Source of the DNA: Phyto melanocephala | Lineage: Eukaryota > Arthropoda > Insecta > Diptera > Rhinophoridae | Direction: 5' to 3' | Length of the DNA stretch: 64,000 nt | Assembly (NCBI GenBank): GCA_941918925.1 | Contig: OW799237.1 | Location: 77,387,126 to 77,451,125 of the forward strand | Notes under the pieces: generated by a model | What the model saw: only the letters and a program-made list of their open reading frames with translations | The model's database searches: none | What the model was told of the DNA's origin: nothing | Shown here: positions 11,285 to 22,785 of the stretch, in pieces | How positions within the stretch are numbered: the first letter of the stretch is position 1 | Layout: every line of letters begins with the position of its first letter | Program-made: the position numbers and the translations under genes

Positions 11285-11598
11285 AGACGTAGTCTAGGTT
11301 TTTTTCATCATAACTCGGTTGTTTATAAAGCGTTTATAGAGTGATTTTCAATACCGATCTGCTCCCGAATATTTCTGATATTTTGATACCTTACACGGGT
11401 CTTGAAAATGTCTGGGGGCTTCAAAAAGTTGATTTCAACATACACACGGACAGATGGACAATACTTAATTGACTCCCCTCTTCATAAGCTTTCAGCAAAT
11501 ATATACTTTATGGGGTCGGAAATGAAAATTGTAGAAATATCACACGGAATGATAAACCTATATTGCCCTTACACTCATTGTGAAGGGTATAAAAACTT
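11285..11598 (-). mobile_element. DINE-1/HINE-like 5' fragment, reversed
   Basis: Read on the minus strand this gives the family's start (TATACCCTTCACAATGAG), GGAATGAC inverted as CATTCCG, the CGACCCCATAAAGTATATAT block and the AATATTCGGGAGCAGATCGG block. The 3' hairpin end is missing. The adjacent GGGATTCGAACCTACG (11240-11255) looks like a tRNA B box but recurs as part of this family (compare 15500), so it is not a tRNA. Confidence 0.7.
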
Positions 11599-11599
11599 A

Positions 11600-12240
11600 T
11601 AAAATTCGTGCGTCTGATGGATGTGAATACCCATTCAGTTGAGTGTATTCTAAAGCTCAATGGGTATGGGTCTACAAATGAGGTGGCGCGTCTACAATGT
11701 GGGTTAAGGGACATGTAAGCATAGCTGGAAATGAAGCGGCGCACGAACTCGCTAAGAGGGGATCTGCGGCAACATTCGGCGGACCAAAACCCAAAAGTGC
11801 CCAAGTGATGCATTTAAAGGTCTTTTAGTAAGAAAACTCTATAAACATGCTTAAAAAGCCTCTTAGCAGTGTTGCGGGAAAGGTGCTCGGATTTAATTGG
11901 AGTACGATTAGCTGAATAACTGCATTGATAACAGGACATGGATCAAATATCATCTTAAGAAGATGTAGATCGTCAACGAGGATTTTGATACAGCAGCGCA
12001 TGTAGTATGCGAATGTTCACCATTGACAATCGAAATATTGAGAATCACAGCAGAACACACATTAAGTATGGATGCTATGAGAGACCTCAGTCTGAAGGAG
12101 ATGCTGGCGATTACAAAAGAGTGTGCGATAAGAATTGTCGGCAATAACGATATTTGCACGGGACTCAGTTAAGAAAGGGATGGAGATTGGTAGTCTTAAA
12201 ATCACTGAGGAGCGAAAGAAGTCGAAAAGAGACTAGAAAT
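11600..12240 (+). pseudogene. Non-LTR retrotransposon 3' end (RNase H region)
   Basis: The plus strand encodes WVKGHVSIAGNEAAHELAKR followed by GSAATFGGPKP, the C-terminal signature of the RNase H domain found in Jockey/R1/LOA-type LINEs (normally WVPGHSGIxGNExADxLA). Later, in another frame, comes FDTAAHVVCECSPLTIEILR and SLKEMLAITKECAIRIVG, the usual tail with a C-x-E-x-A-H-x-x-C-E-C motif. Stops and frameshifts show it is dead. The 5' part is missing. A related copy is at 29440-30060. Confidence 0.65.
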
Positions 12241-13644
12241 ATTATTTAGATCAAATTAATAGATTATTGTTTTTATTGCAATTTATTTTGTACTTTTCTT
12301 CTGCCATGTCCGTATATGCATTTATTTCTTACCAACCTTCTAGTATCACCACTTGAAACACAATTGTATTTGCTATTTTTTCGATTTGAGAAAAATAGTT
12401 AGAAATTAAATATTATGCCGCGATAACAAAAATACCATTTATGTTATCGCAGCGACCAAGGTATCTCCGTATTAAATTTTTATCAAAATACATCAAAGAG
12501 TTTTTAAAGCAATAGAGTTCAGGAAGACAGACAGAAATTTTCAAAAGCGATGTTTCGTATTGTAAATCGTGGACATCAAAATTTTCAAAAAACATTTCAT
12601 ATGCAGACACAGTTTTTTACAATCTCTATACAAGTATGTATAGATTCAAAGTTTTGCTCTTTTGTAACACTTTTCTCATTTTTATTATTCTTTAGCAGAC
12701 AACATAAACTGGCATAAACTGTTTGTTGTATGGGTATGTGTGTGTGTACGTTTGTATGTATTCTGTTTTGTTATAACGACGACTAAAAGTCAAACCGAAT
12801 GAAAATAGAAAATCAATATGTTCTTGTTACAATTTTTGAATTACCCACTGCCAAACTAAGTACTTTGGCTTACTATTCCTTTTTGGTTAAAACGACATTT
12901 CGTCGATTGCTTAAATTATATTGGGGTTTAAATTCCTTTTGCTTTTCACATAAAAGTTAAATGGAAAATTGATTTTATTTGTTGCAGGTCAACAAAATGT
13001 TAATGACCACTTTGAAAACAAGAGTATTTTTCCTTCAAATGCATGTTTCTCAATTTCTATGTTCATTTGTATGGTCAAGCACAATACACAGACAAAACGT
13101 CTTGCCTATTAACTAAAGCGTATTAATTATTTTAAAAAATACATATATTTGTTGTTGTTTGTACGAGTTTACAATTGTGGAAGCGATAAATTAAGTGTTT
13201 CTTTTTCCAACACATTTAATTAGCATTTAAGTGTGAAAAGCGCAAAAAGCGAAAAAAAATATCAAAGAGTTCGTTAAAGTTAGTATTTTGTACATTTAAA
13301 TTGCAATTAAGAAAATATATGATGTTTGATGATTTGGTTTATTTTATAACGAGCAATTTTTAATGTTAAAACTACGTCCATATAAGGGATAAATAGAAAC
13401 TCTATGTTCAGGCATATCGACTTGGTTTTACATCACAGTATCGACTCCTGCTGTCTTTTTTATGGAAATTATTTATCATTATTTTTTTATTTATTTATTG
13501 TTACAAATAAAAATGAAACATATAAAAACCTTTACGGCATTTTAGCAGTGCGAAACAAATTATTTGTTGTCCTAAATGGGGTCAGTAGGATTTAAATGAA
13601 CTGCAATGAACTTCATTAAATACAAACATACATACATATGTATG
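12241..13644. other. MESK2 intron, no gene or element recognised
   Basis: AT-rich sequence with a (TATG)n-type stretch near 12724-12760 and (CATA)n at 13625-13645. No coding sequence or terminal repeats recognised. Confidence 0.55.
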
Positions 13645-14457
13645 TACAGGGTGGGCCAAAAGAAATCACCCTTGTCAAATCTGTTTTGACATTTGTGAAC
13701 TAGACAAATGTAGAATACATGTGAACAAGCCATGGAGCGATACACTCCCCAAGAACGCGAAATAATCGTGTCGAGGCCGCAGTGGACGATTTTTCTACCA
13801 AAATCATAACGAGCGATGAGGCTCATTTCCACCTCAGCGGGTACATGAACAAGCAAAACTATCACTTCTGGGGCACCGAAAATCCACAAGAAGCCATTAA
13901 ACTCGCTCAAAGTGACTGCATGTTGCGCTGTTCACGCTAAAGGAGTCATCGGGCCATTTTTTTTTCGAGGACGCTGCTGATCAAATGACAACAGTGGACG
14001 GTGCGCGCTATAGATCCATGTTAGTTGAGTTTTTTCTGTCGCAATTGAACGAATTAGAACTGGAGGACATATAGTTCCAACAGGACGGAGCAACGGCACA
14101 TACTGCGCGAGTCACAACTGATATTCTGAAGGCGGCGTTCCCAGGTCACTTTATCTTTCGTTTTGGCGATTTACATTGGCTCGCAAGATCGCCCGATTTA
14201 ACCTTTTCAGACTTTATTTGTGGGGTTCTTTTAAGTCCCGTGTTAACGTGAACAAGCCCGAGACCCAGGAAGCCCTTAAGTATAACATTCGACACGAGTG
14301 CGAGAATGTGTCGCTCAAAGTTATCGCCGAAGTGATGAAAAATGCCATAAAACGAGCCCGTATAGGGCCCATTTGACTCATATTTTTAATATCTTAAAAA
14401 GGAACTATTTTTTTAATTAAAACTAAAATGACACCTCATATTTGCACACCCTTTGTA
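13645..14457 (+). mobile_element. DD41D (rosa-type) mariner, internally deleted
   Basis: Starts TACAGGGTGGGCCAAAAGAA and ends CACACCCTTTGTA, with imperfect inverted tips. The transposase start MERYTPQEREIIV (13733-13771) runs into catalytic-domain sequence, the same junction as in the copy at 1-258. Frames then shift: FSTKIITSDEAHFHLSGYMN (first catalytic Asp region), FQQDGATAHTARVTTDIL (second Asp) and WLARSPDLTFSDF (third), 41 residues between the last two. Stops interrupt each part, so it is dead. Inserted next to a (TACA) microsatellite. Confidence 0.82.
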
Positions 14458-15208
14458 ATCATGCATGCCCAATTAAATACACATTTAAATTCTAAGAATG
14501 ACGCATGACACTTTCGTAAATATTTAAATTATCTGTTTACACCACAGAGAGCAATATTGACTTAGATCTTTGTTTTCCTATTCTTCCCTCTTCAATATCT
14601 TTTAGTTTCTTGTTTCTTTTTAATACTTAATTTACTGCTGTTTTTTATTTATATTTTTTTATTTTATTTTCAGAAAAGAAAACACAAATCTATTGCACAA
14701 TCTTTAGCAAAAGTTCAACTGACTTTAACCAGTTGTTTCTTGTTAATTCTCGATAATGTATAATGACAGTCAACATTGCAAATCGAAATGTGTAAAGTTT
14801 ATAGTGAAAAGAAAAAATATTACTTGAAAGTAAATGGAAATTATAAAGTTAATTGAGCGACTATATTAAAATACTTGTATATGTGAGTGCACGGAATAGT
14901 GCTGAATTAGAGTTTAATTGTGAGAAAGAATTAGAAAAACTATTTTGAATATCTCGCAAAGACCTATTGAAAGTCAAAGTAATTATAACTTGTGCAAAAA
15001 TAGTAGAGATTTCAAAGGTATAAAAACTACTTAATCAATATTTTCTTTTTTTTATTTTAAAATAATTTGAAAACTATCTAACGAAGTGATGCCCTGATTT
15101 ATACTTGTTTTGGTTTGTTTAGGTTTGTTTCTCATATTGCAGCTTTAATTTTCCGAAGAATTTTTTCAAACAAATGAATCGTGCTGCAACAAACTCTCAG
15201 TCCAAAAA
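14458..15208. other. MESK2 intron, nothing recognised
   Basis: AT-rich, no long open frame, no terminal repeats seen. Confidence 0.55.
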
Positions 15209-15690
15209 AGGTCATTCCGTGTGAAATTTCTACAATTTTCATTTCCGACCCCACAAAGTATATATATGTTCTGAAAGCTTATGAATAGGGAAGTCAATTA
15301 ACCACTGTCCGTATGTCAGTCTGTCCGCGTGTATGTTGAAATCAACTTATTGAAGCCCTCAGGCATTTTCAAGACCCGTGTAAGGTACCAGGATATTAGA
15401 AATATTCGAGAGCAGATCAGTATTGATAATCAGAAAAATGCCTCTATGAACAACTGAAATATGATGAAAAAACCCTACAACACCTGGATGACAAGCTGGA
15501 TGAACGTAGATTCGAAAATCCAAAAAATGGCTCTATGAACAACTGAAATATGATGAAAAAACCTAGACCACCTCCAACAATATTCAAGACCCGTGTAAGG
15601 TACCAAAATATCAGAAATATTCGGGAGCAGATCGGTGTTGAGTATCAGAATAATCGCTCTTAAACAACTGAAATATGATGAAAAAACCTA
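15209..15690 (+). mobile_element. DINE-1/HINE-like fragment with internal triplication
   Basis: Contains the family 5' block (GTCATTCCGTGTGAAATTTC then TTTCCGACCCCACAAAGTAT) but lacks the TATACCC start and the 3' hairpin. The segment with AACTGAAATATGATGAAAAA occurs three times (near 15448, 15540 and 15668), and AAGACCCGTGTAAGGTACCA occurs twice (15371 and 15585), so part of the element has been tandemly repeated. Confidence 0.65.
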
Positions 15691-15789
15691 CACCTAGACT
15701 TGCCTGTACTCGGCAAGTACAGGCAACTTTTTGATTAAGACATCACAAACAAATAAGAAATATCAAAAAATTAAAAAAAAAATATGCAA

Positions 15790-16770
15790 AAGAAAACAAA
15801 ACTTGGGCAAGTTAATTGCTGTGTCTAAACGTGAAAGCAAGTTTAAAAGAAAATAAAAAACTAACTTGCGCAAGAGATTTGCCTAATCAGAAAGGGGTTA
15901 GTCCCCTTTCCAAATTGGTCCTACGAAAAGTTGGCCAAAGAATTAAATGTTTGCCATCAAATTTGACCATTAATAGGAAACCTGGTTCGGAAAGAGAAAA
16001 AAGGTCTACATGATATTGGAAAGATCAAGTTAATTGAAAGCATATTGAAAGAAGTTCTAAACACATCGATTAGAAAAGTAGTCCGGTGGTGTGAAAAGTT
16101 AAAGCCAAAACAGGTTTGAAAACATGCCAAGAAAACAAAAAGTTTCAAAAAGCAATGCTGCAAAAAACTAAGAAGCCAAAAATAGGTCATGATAATCAAA
16201 ATCAAAATTTGACACAAATATACTCATGTCATGTATAAACGACGACACGTATGTACTAGCAACTTCGCAACTTCAGTGTCAATTTATTCATGTTGCTAAT
16301 GCTCAAATGAATAAATATTGAAGACAAGTTAAGGACGCAACAGTAGAGAAAATTTCCTAAATTAATTTTAGTTTGGCAAGTTTTATGCAGTTGAGACAAA
16401 AGAAGCAAGTTATTTGTTACAATGGACTCTATAAACTTCGAAACATACAGCAAATGATGTTTGCCAAAAAGGCTTCTTCCTTCCATAGGAAAGCACAATG
16501 TGTCCACATATTTTTGGCTCGATTTGGCATCTTCTCACAGATATGGTAAGAAAGCTCTGGAGTTGTATTAAATAAAAACAATAGAGGCCGATCCTCCAAA
16601 TTGTCCGAAGCTAAGACCAGTGAAGAGATATTTGGCTCTTGAAAAGAGAGAGCTTAAAAAGGTATCCCCACTGTTCCAACAAAGTGACTGAAAAAACAAA
16701 TCAAATCTCTAATGAAAGGGTTACTAAAGAAGGTTGCACAAGTTCATCAGCAGTGGTTACAACTATGAAA
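15790..16770 (+). pseudogene. Degenerate Tc-like transposase
   Basis: The plus strand shows, in several frames, an N-terminal region (KRESKFKRK and GLHDIGKIKLIE) and then a recognisable catalytic part: LVWQVLCS, FETYSK, CLPKRLLPSIGKHNVSTYFW, LDLASSH with the second Asp, and DPPNCPKLRPVKRYLALEKR followed by ELKKV. In intact relatives the Lys of RPVK is the catalytic Glu (RPIE/RPVE), so the third catalytic residue appears lost. Multiple stops. A pogo-like element sits just beyond it at 16822. Confidence 0.6.
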
Positions 16771-16821
16771 ATAGTATTTTTCTGTGAACTGACGACCAAC
16801 CGTGTCCATATTATTGAATTT

Positions 16822-17602
16822 TATACTCGATTCTTGCACATACTTGATACTTGCACACCTCGATTCTTGCAACGTAGAAATATTTTTCATTACGCACTCA
16901 GTACTTGCGACATCCGAAAATTTTGAATTTGATACTTGCAACATTGCGCTTGTATTAGTCTTGCGTGCTGCTTTGTTTACGTTTTCATAGACTGAATACA
17001 TTTCGGGAAATCCCCGTCGTTTTATGCTGCTAATGAAATGTTGTACATAATTTGAATCAGTTTTAAGCTGACTATTGAGAGGTGCGGTGCGATAATGGCA
17101 AAGAAAAAATTTACGTTGCTGAAAATTAAAGACAAAGTTGAGATTTTAAAGAAATTAAGTGCTGGATTTTCCACCAATTCCTTAGCCAAAAGTTTTCATG
17201 TGCATAGATTAACAATAACTCGTGTTAAGAGAAATGAAAACACCATAAAGAAATTTGTGGCGCATTCTGAATCCGGCTCTGGGAGAAGAAAGACGCTTAA
17301 AACCTCGAAGTTTCCAAAAATAGAAAGAGACTAAGAAGCAGTGTAGTAATGAACAAGTGACTTTGTATAAAAACAAACAAAAATTTTAAATTTCTTTAAT
17401 TCCACATAAAATATGTATTTACTGTTATACGGATGCGTTGAACTTAAGTGTTTTGAATTGAAATGCATATTAAACTTAGATTTTAAACAGATGTATGTGC
17501 CTTTTATTTTATATGGGAAATTAATACTCGGTACTTGCGACAACCTCGAAACTTGCACCGAGCCCGGTTTTCATTACGTGCAAGAATCGAGCTTCTACTG
17601 TA
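16822..17602 (+). mobile_element. Pogo/Tigger-like element, mostly non-coding
   Basis: Right tip AAGAATCGAGCTTCTACTG next to TA at 17601-17602. The left side carries several CTCGATTCTTGCAC-like motifs (16826, 16858) that are inverted relative to the right tip, i.e. an imperfect multi-copy terminal repeat. It encloses the N-terminal piece of a pogo transposase (17095-17334). No DDE domain remains. Confidence 0.6.
17095..17334 (+). pseudogene. Pogo/Tigger transposase N-terminal DNA-binding region
   Basis: 79 codons: MAKKKFTLLKIKDKVEILKK, LSAGFSTNSLAKSFHVHRLT, ITRVKRNENTIKKFVAHSES, then GSGRRKTLKTSKFPKIERD. This matches the psq/CENP-B-type helix-turn-helix at the start of pogo-family transposases, including the KVEIL..L..G.S...LA..F.V pattern and the K-T-L-K linker. 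It stops before the second HTH and the catalytic domain, so it is a truncated relic. A repressor-like role is possible in principle but nothing here supports expression. Confidence 0.75.
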
Positions 17603-18469
17603 TTGTAATTCATTTCCATTTTGGCTCAGGTTCAATTATTCTATTATTGAATTTCCTATAAACATTTGTTTAATTCAATCCAATTGTAATTACTTAAAGA
17701 ATATTTTTAAAAATTATTCCAATGTTAGTCGAGTCAAGAGTCAAATGTATTTTTTATCATCAGCACTTCTAGCGGTATACGCATAAATATGTAATTTGAA
17801 ACTGCTATTTATGTTTAAATTTTAATGAAATTAGAATTTGGGAATCATAGTACATATTTATCTTCAAACTCATGTTGAACTTGAGCCAAAATAGAAATGA
17901 TTTACAATGAATTTTACATATAAAATTCGAATAAAATATTAATTTAGAATTTTGTTATTTCGAATCCCTGTTTTTAAGAAATAAAAAATGTTTTATTAGA
18001 ATGTGAAATTGCTTGAGGGCGAACAGTTTCGCTTTAATTGAAATAAACATTATTTAGCACACTTCCATACCTTCATAATATACAAATTGAAATCACAAAT
18101 ATTATACACAAAGTGGAAAATTTCCAAATCAATAAACAATTAAATGTGCCAAAGGCATTTGTTAAGGAAGTAGAAAAGTATTTAGTAGGCAGGTAATAAA
18201 TTTTTGGGTTCGGTTCTTAACAGTGATGACGATAATCTACTTGGCTATTAAGAGAAGGACCTCTTGCAACACTTTATGTTTAAAGAGGTTAAAAGCGAAA
18301 GAAAATTAAAAGAAAAGAAAAAGCATGTGTTGCATGAAAACATTTTGCAACTATGTACGTAATAGATATAATTTTGCACATATGAATGAATGAATATTGT
18401 TAAATAGAATAAAATGGAAAAAGAGAAAATAAAAGTGAAAGAGAAAGAGAGAAATAAAGATGAGCTTAC
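17603..18469. other. MESK2 intron, nothing recognised
   Basis: AT-rich intronic sequence downstream of the 18470-18687 exon; no element or gene recognised. Confidence 0.55.
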
Positions 18470-18687
18470 CTTGAACCAATTATAGCAGGTTGACGACCAC
18501 TATTATTGAGCAAATCATCTGAATCTTGACTATTATTTGTGCCCACAACCTGACCAATGGCCCTTTTAACGGACTCAAAGACTGAAACGGGTCCTGTGGG
18601 CTCTGTGGTAGATTGATAAATCGATTGGCCATTATTGTTGCCACCACTACCCTCTAGGGAGATATAACCTCCTTCTGCCTGTGGCAT
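18470..18687 (-). CDS. MESK2: MESK2 (NDRG family), alternative first coding exon, proximal
   Basis: Encodes 72 codons plus two bases, starting MPQAEGGYISLEGSGG and ending PAIIGS plus AG. The donor is CAAG followed by GTAAGC. The sequence is rich in Gly, Ser, Asn and Gln and looks disordered, typical of insect MESK2 N-termini. A serine-rich SVFESVKRAIGQVVG stretch could form a short amphipathic helix. Spliced to 4858-4941 it restores an Arg codon (AG plus A) and continues DRDKTGK. ATG at 18685-18687 is preceded by AT-rich sequence without upstream coding, so this is likely a first coding exon with its own promoter in the region 18.7-19.2 kb. An internal position in longer transcripts that begin at 50.9 kb is possible but would need a splice acceptor that I do not see. 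Confidence 0.82.
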
Positions 18688-19965
18688 GATTATCCAATTT
18701 TTGTTTAATTTTTCTTTATTTTATTTTTTTTTTTATTTGGGTTTTTTGGTTTTATTTGTGTGTTTTTGTTGCTGTTGTTTTAATGCTTTTTATTGTTGTT
18801 CTATTTAGTAACTGTGTCACTGTATGTTGTATGTATTTTATTGTTGTTCACAGTTGTATGTAAAAAATAATACTAAATTGTTTGGAATTTTTAGTGGAAT
18901 AAGGTTAATTTGGTTGAGAGGTTGGTTGGTTCGTTAATTGTGTCCATATAATAGTTGCCCATGGCAGTCAAACGTAAGAGAGGATAGTAGTGGTAGTAGT
19001 GGAGAGTGTGAGCACAAGAATTGGTTGGTGGTTGATTTATTTATTGTATTGGTCGGTTGGTTGGATGGTTTTTTTTTGTTTTGTTTGTCCCATTATGTTG
19101 GGTTCAGAGCACAAATGTAGTATTAAGTTGGTATTTCGTTCCATTTGATGATAAATACATATGTACAAACATATGTACAGTATGAACATTATTTTACATT
19201 CACATTTATGTGTTTAGCATTTTTTTAGTTGTTTTTAGGCGTTTGATTAATTTTATTTTTATTTATTTATTTGTTTGTTTGTTTATTAATGGTGGTAAAG
19301 GTGGTGGTGCAATTCATTTTAAATTTATATTATGTCAAGTGTATTTAATGTATTTAATGTTTTTTTTTTGTATCGTTTTTAAAATTACAACAATAATTAC
19401 AGCAAACAAACAAACGCAGTTAATCAATTTGTATAGATGTTTTAAAAACGTTTTAAAAATGCAAAAAATATATATTTTGTTTTGTGTTGCAGCGCATTCA
19501 ATATTTTTGTAATTACAAAAAATGTTCAAAACAAATTTCAGATAAAAATAAAAAAAAGAAAAGAAAAAATAAATTATTTTATAAACTCAAAAATACAGAC
19601 AAATATTAGTTGTTTTTGTTTTTGTGATAAGATTGATTGTTAGTCTACAAATCTACAAAGTGAACATGAAATAATTTTTCATTTAAGCTACAAAGACGTC
19701 ATTGAAGTATTGACGACGAAAAAAAAATCAAAATAATTGTTATGGTTATTATTTGCGTATTTATGTATGTATGTATCTATGTGTATAGAAGAAGATAGTT
19801 TCGAAACTAAAAAACACAGTTAATTATTACAATGCTATCTTATCATATATATATATGTATTTGCTTTCAAACTGTAACACTTCTTTCGCTTGACAATTAC
19901 AAAATGTGAAAGACAACGAACGGCATTTGTGTGAAATAAAATGTCTACTTAATTCAGAAAAAAAA
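18688..19965. other. Likely 5' UTR/promoter region of the proximal MESK2 first exon
   Basis: Lies directly upstream (minus strand) of the ATG at 18685-18687. It holds T-rich tracts, a TAG/GGT-repeat patch at 18975-19020 and a (TTTG/TTTA)n patch at 19255-19290. No clear TATA box or initiator could be assigned; promoter status is inferred only from position. Confidence 0.3.
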
Positions 19966-21848
19966 ACAAGTAAAAGTGCTATTTTCGGCCATGCCGAATC
20001 TGATAATACCCTTCACCATCATGTACATAAATAGGTATAATGACCACATCGTTGCTTAGCCCAGATTTCATGTTTTACGCCATTTTTCATTATTATTTCT
20101 AACGCCATCTTTGGTTTTAAATTTGTACATAATTAACTGTATTCTACTAGTCAAGCCATTTTATTTGATACCCATATTGATGGGGGTAAGAAAAAATTTC
20201 CACCATTTTGTTTTAAACGCCATCTTGGATTTTACATTTTTTAACAATTTAATGTATTATACTAGGCAATCCCTTTCATTTGATACCCATATTAATGGGG
20301 GTTTACGGGAACAAAGCCGTTATTAGCATATTTGACCCATATATCCGCCATTTTATTTAGGCTGCCATCTTGGATTTTACTCTTCCATAGTTTACTGTAA
20401 TTTACAGGTCAAGCCCTTTCATTCGATACCATTTGTATGAAGGTTTAAGGAGATACATTTTAAAATACCAGATTTGGAACAAATATAAATTTATTGTCCG
20501 CCATTTTGGAGTGGCGGCCAACATGAAATATAATTTTTTTATAGTGCTTATATTACGCTAGTCAAGTCCTTTTAGATGAAACCAATATTGACTCTCTCGG
20601 TTGTCTGGAAGCTGAAAAAATTTGATTTTCGTTTGTAAATTTTTGGAACATACACGCAAAGAAAAGCCATGGTTACGACATGATCACGACGGTCATATTA
20701 TTTTTTCTAAAACAATATTTGGTTGTCGAAAACAAGTAATAGTTATTTTTGTTTCATTTCATTATATATTTTGTCACGATAATCAAGCATTTGCTTGAAT
20801 TGTATCATTTAATTTTTACTTTTCCTAAAAATTTCAAAATGGTTATCATTTAAAAATAGTATGATTTAAAAAAATCAATGCGACAAAAATAACATTATAT
20901 TCAAAAGCAATAAAAATTAAAAATAATCATTAAATAATAAGTAAGACAACAGTATGATTACAAAATAATCAAGCTATGATTTTTTTTAATAATAATTTGA
21001 TTTCAATTGTTCTTCTTCTTGCTGAATAAATTTGTATTATTTTAAAAGTTTGAGACGTCAAAAAAAGGAACAAACATTTTGAAAAATTAAAGAAAATTTA
21101 AAAATAAACGAGAAAATGTAAAAAAATATTGGTAAAAAAATTGCAATTAAATTGGTGAGTACAAGCAATATGTGTATGTTACAGCAAAAGACAATAATTT
21201 GCCTTAAAAAAGCAAAGATTGTCGATTTCAATTCTAGTCATTTATATGATTATTCAATGTTGCTTAAATTAAACATAATAATAATAACTGGTAACCATTA
21301 TTATTTTAAACATAATCATACAATTCAATCATAGTATGTTGCTCTTCGATTATGGTTACCACAACCATATTTTTTCTTTGCGTGTATATTCATCAAAAAA
21401 AATTTTTGTCTGTAACTTTACCGATTAGAGCACACTTTATCAAAATTTTTTTGCGAATATCTCTAGAGGCATATTATATCTACAAATAGTTACAAAGGTA
21501 CCTATTAATTATTCTATGACTGAAAACTTTTAATTTTGGTGGTAAAAATATGGGGAAAAAACAGAGGCAGTCGTGTTTATTTGCTCATATCTCAGAAAGT
21601 TATGGGGCGATTGTGCCAAATTTTAATAGCGATTCATTCCCGGATATTTCCAAAAGATTGATACCATACACAGGTATGAGGAACATAAGGTTGCTTCTAA
21701 AAGTTGATTTCAACCAACACACGCACAGAAAAATAGACGGGCATGGCTTAATCGACTCCTCTATTCATAAGCTTTCAGAAAATAAGAATTACAAACTGAA
21801 TGACAAAGCTATAAATAGCGTTAGGCACCACAGGTGAAGGGTATAATA
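19966..21848 (-). mobile_element. DINE-1/HINE-like long element, reversed, with nested MITE
   Basis: On the minus strand it starts TTATACCCTTCACCTGTGGT at the right and ends with the hairpin ATTCGGCATGGCCGAAA at 19982-19998 and CACTTTTACTTGTT. The 3' half contains several imperfect repeats around the phrases GATACCCATATTGATGGGGG and CCATCTTGGATTTTA (20100-20480). The same body occurs at 37034-38413 in the other orientation. It is interrupted by a MITE at 20653-21384. Confidence 0.72.
20653..21384. mobile_element. TIR element with TA duplication, nested in a HINE
   Basis: Terminal repeats CACGCAAAGAAAA and TTTTCTTTGCGTG, flanked by TA at 20651-20652 and 21385-21386. An imperfect second block (CATGGTTACGACA against GGTTACCACAACCAT) extends the homology. 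732 bases, non-coding. TA duplication points to the Tc1/mariner/pogo group, without further placement. Confidence 0.78.
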
Positions 21849-22274
21849 ACGTAAATGTATTGAATGTAAAAAGAAATATTGTCTTAATGGCGGTGCGTAA
21901 GTCCAAATGTTAAAAGCATTTAACGACCCAGTAAAAAAATCTATGACAAAGAAGTGATTTTGCAGGGTTTCAACTGGTGACTAAATTAAGATGAAAACTC
22001 TAATGACTTTAACATTAACGGGTCATTTGAGATCATGTGTTTACATGAATATTTCTATGACCTCACTCTATTCAAACAAGTGCGCAGAACTCATGCATAT
22101 TTGATGAAAAGCATCATGAGTTAAATTTGTTTGTTTACATGAATTGTTTAAGATGTTTTGCATGATGTTGCATTCCTTTTTAAGCACATCATTTATGACA
22201 AATTATTCCGCTTTTAGGCAATCTATTTGAATGAATGCTTTTAGATTATTGATATAGAAGTTACAATTACAAAT

Positions 22275-22420
22275 TATATTATAATTAAATTAACCGAGCT
22301 GAGTAACGAAGAACATTTGCCCGTTGTAGTGAAACAGACCAGAGTCTCTGGTGGGAATCGAACCTGAAACTCCCAGACTGGCAGGCTAGTACACTACTTA
22401 CTACTACACCGGGGAAATAA
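22275..22420 (-). repeat. tRNA-derived SINE-like sequence or tRNA relic
   Basis: On the minus strand TCCCCGGTGTAGTAGTAAGT begins a tRNA-like head; a B box GGTTCGATTCC lies 55-65 bases in (22353-22363), and an A-box-like TAGTAAGTAGTGTACTAG precedes it. The 3' flank (CACCAGAGACTCTGGTCTG) does not pair to close a normal acceptor stem, so it is not a functional tRNA as far as I can fold it. A tRNA-related SINE head is the best reading. Confidence 0.45.
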
Positions 22421-22785
22421 CATAAAGAAAATGCATGCATTGATCCAAGTATTATTGTTTGTTTTTATAAAATGTTTCCTGCTTTACCTAAGTATTTATG
22501 TCTTTAAGTATACAAAAAAAAAAACACTTTTGTAAGTTTGATTTCAATTTCAGCAAACCACGCTTTTGTAAAACTGGAATAGATTTTTTACGTAGAGTGC
22601 ATTTATCATGAGTGCAGCAATTTAAAACGTCTACATTTATTATGGGGATTTAAGACTTTAAAGAAAATGAAAAGGAACAGCCTGACTATTCACGCTGCGA
22701 TCTTTCAAAACAAAAAACCTCTATGAATTTTTAATACTTTTTGTTATCTTTTGTTAATAACAAACAATTTTTGTTTATTTAATTC

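Noticed and set aside
13572..13910. 112-codon minus-strand frame with plausible length
   Set aside because: Antisense of the deleted mariner at 13645-14457; the sense strand has the recognisable transposase motifs.
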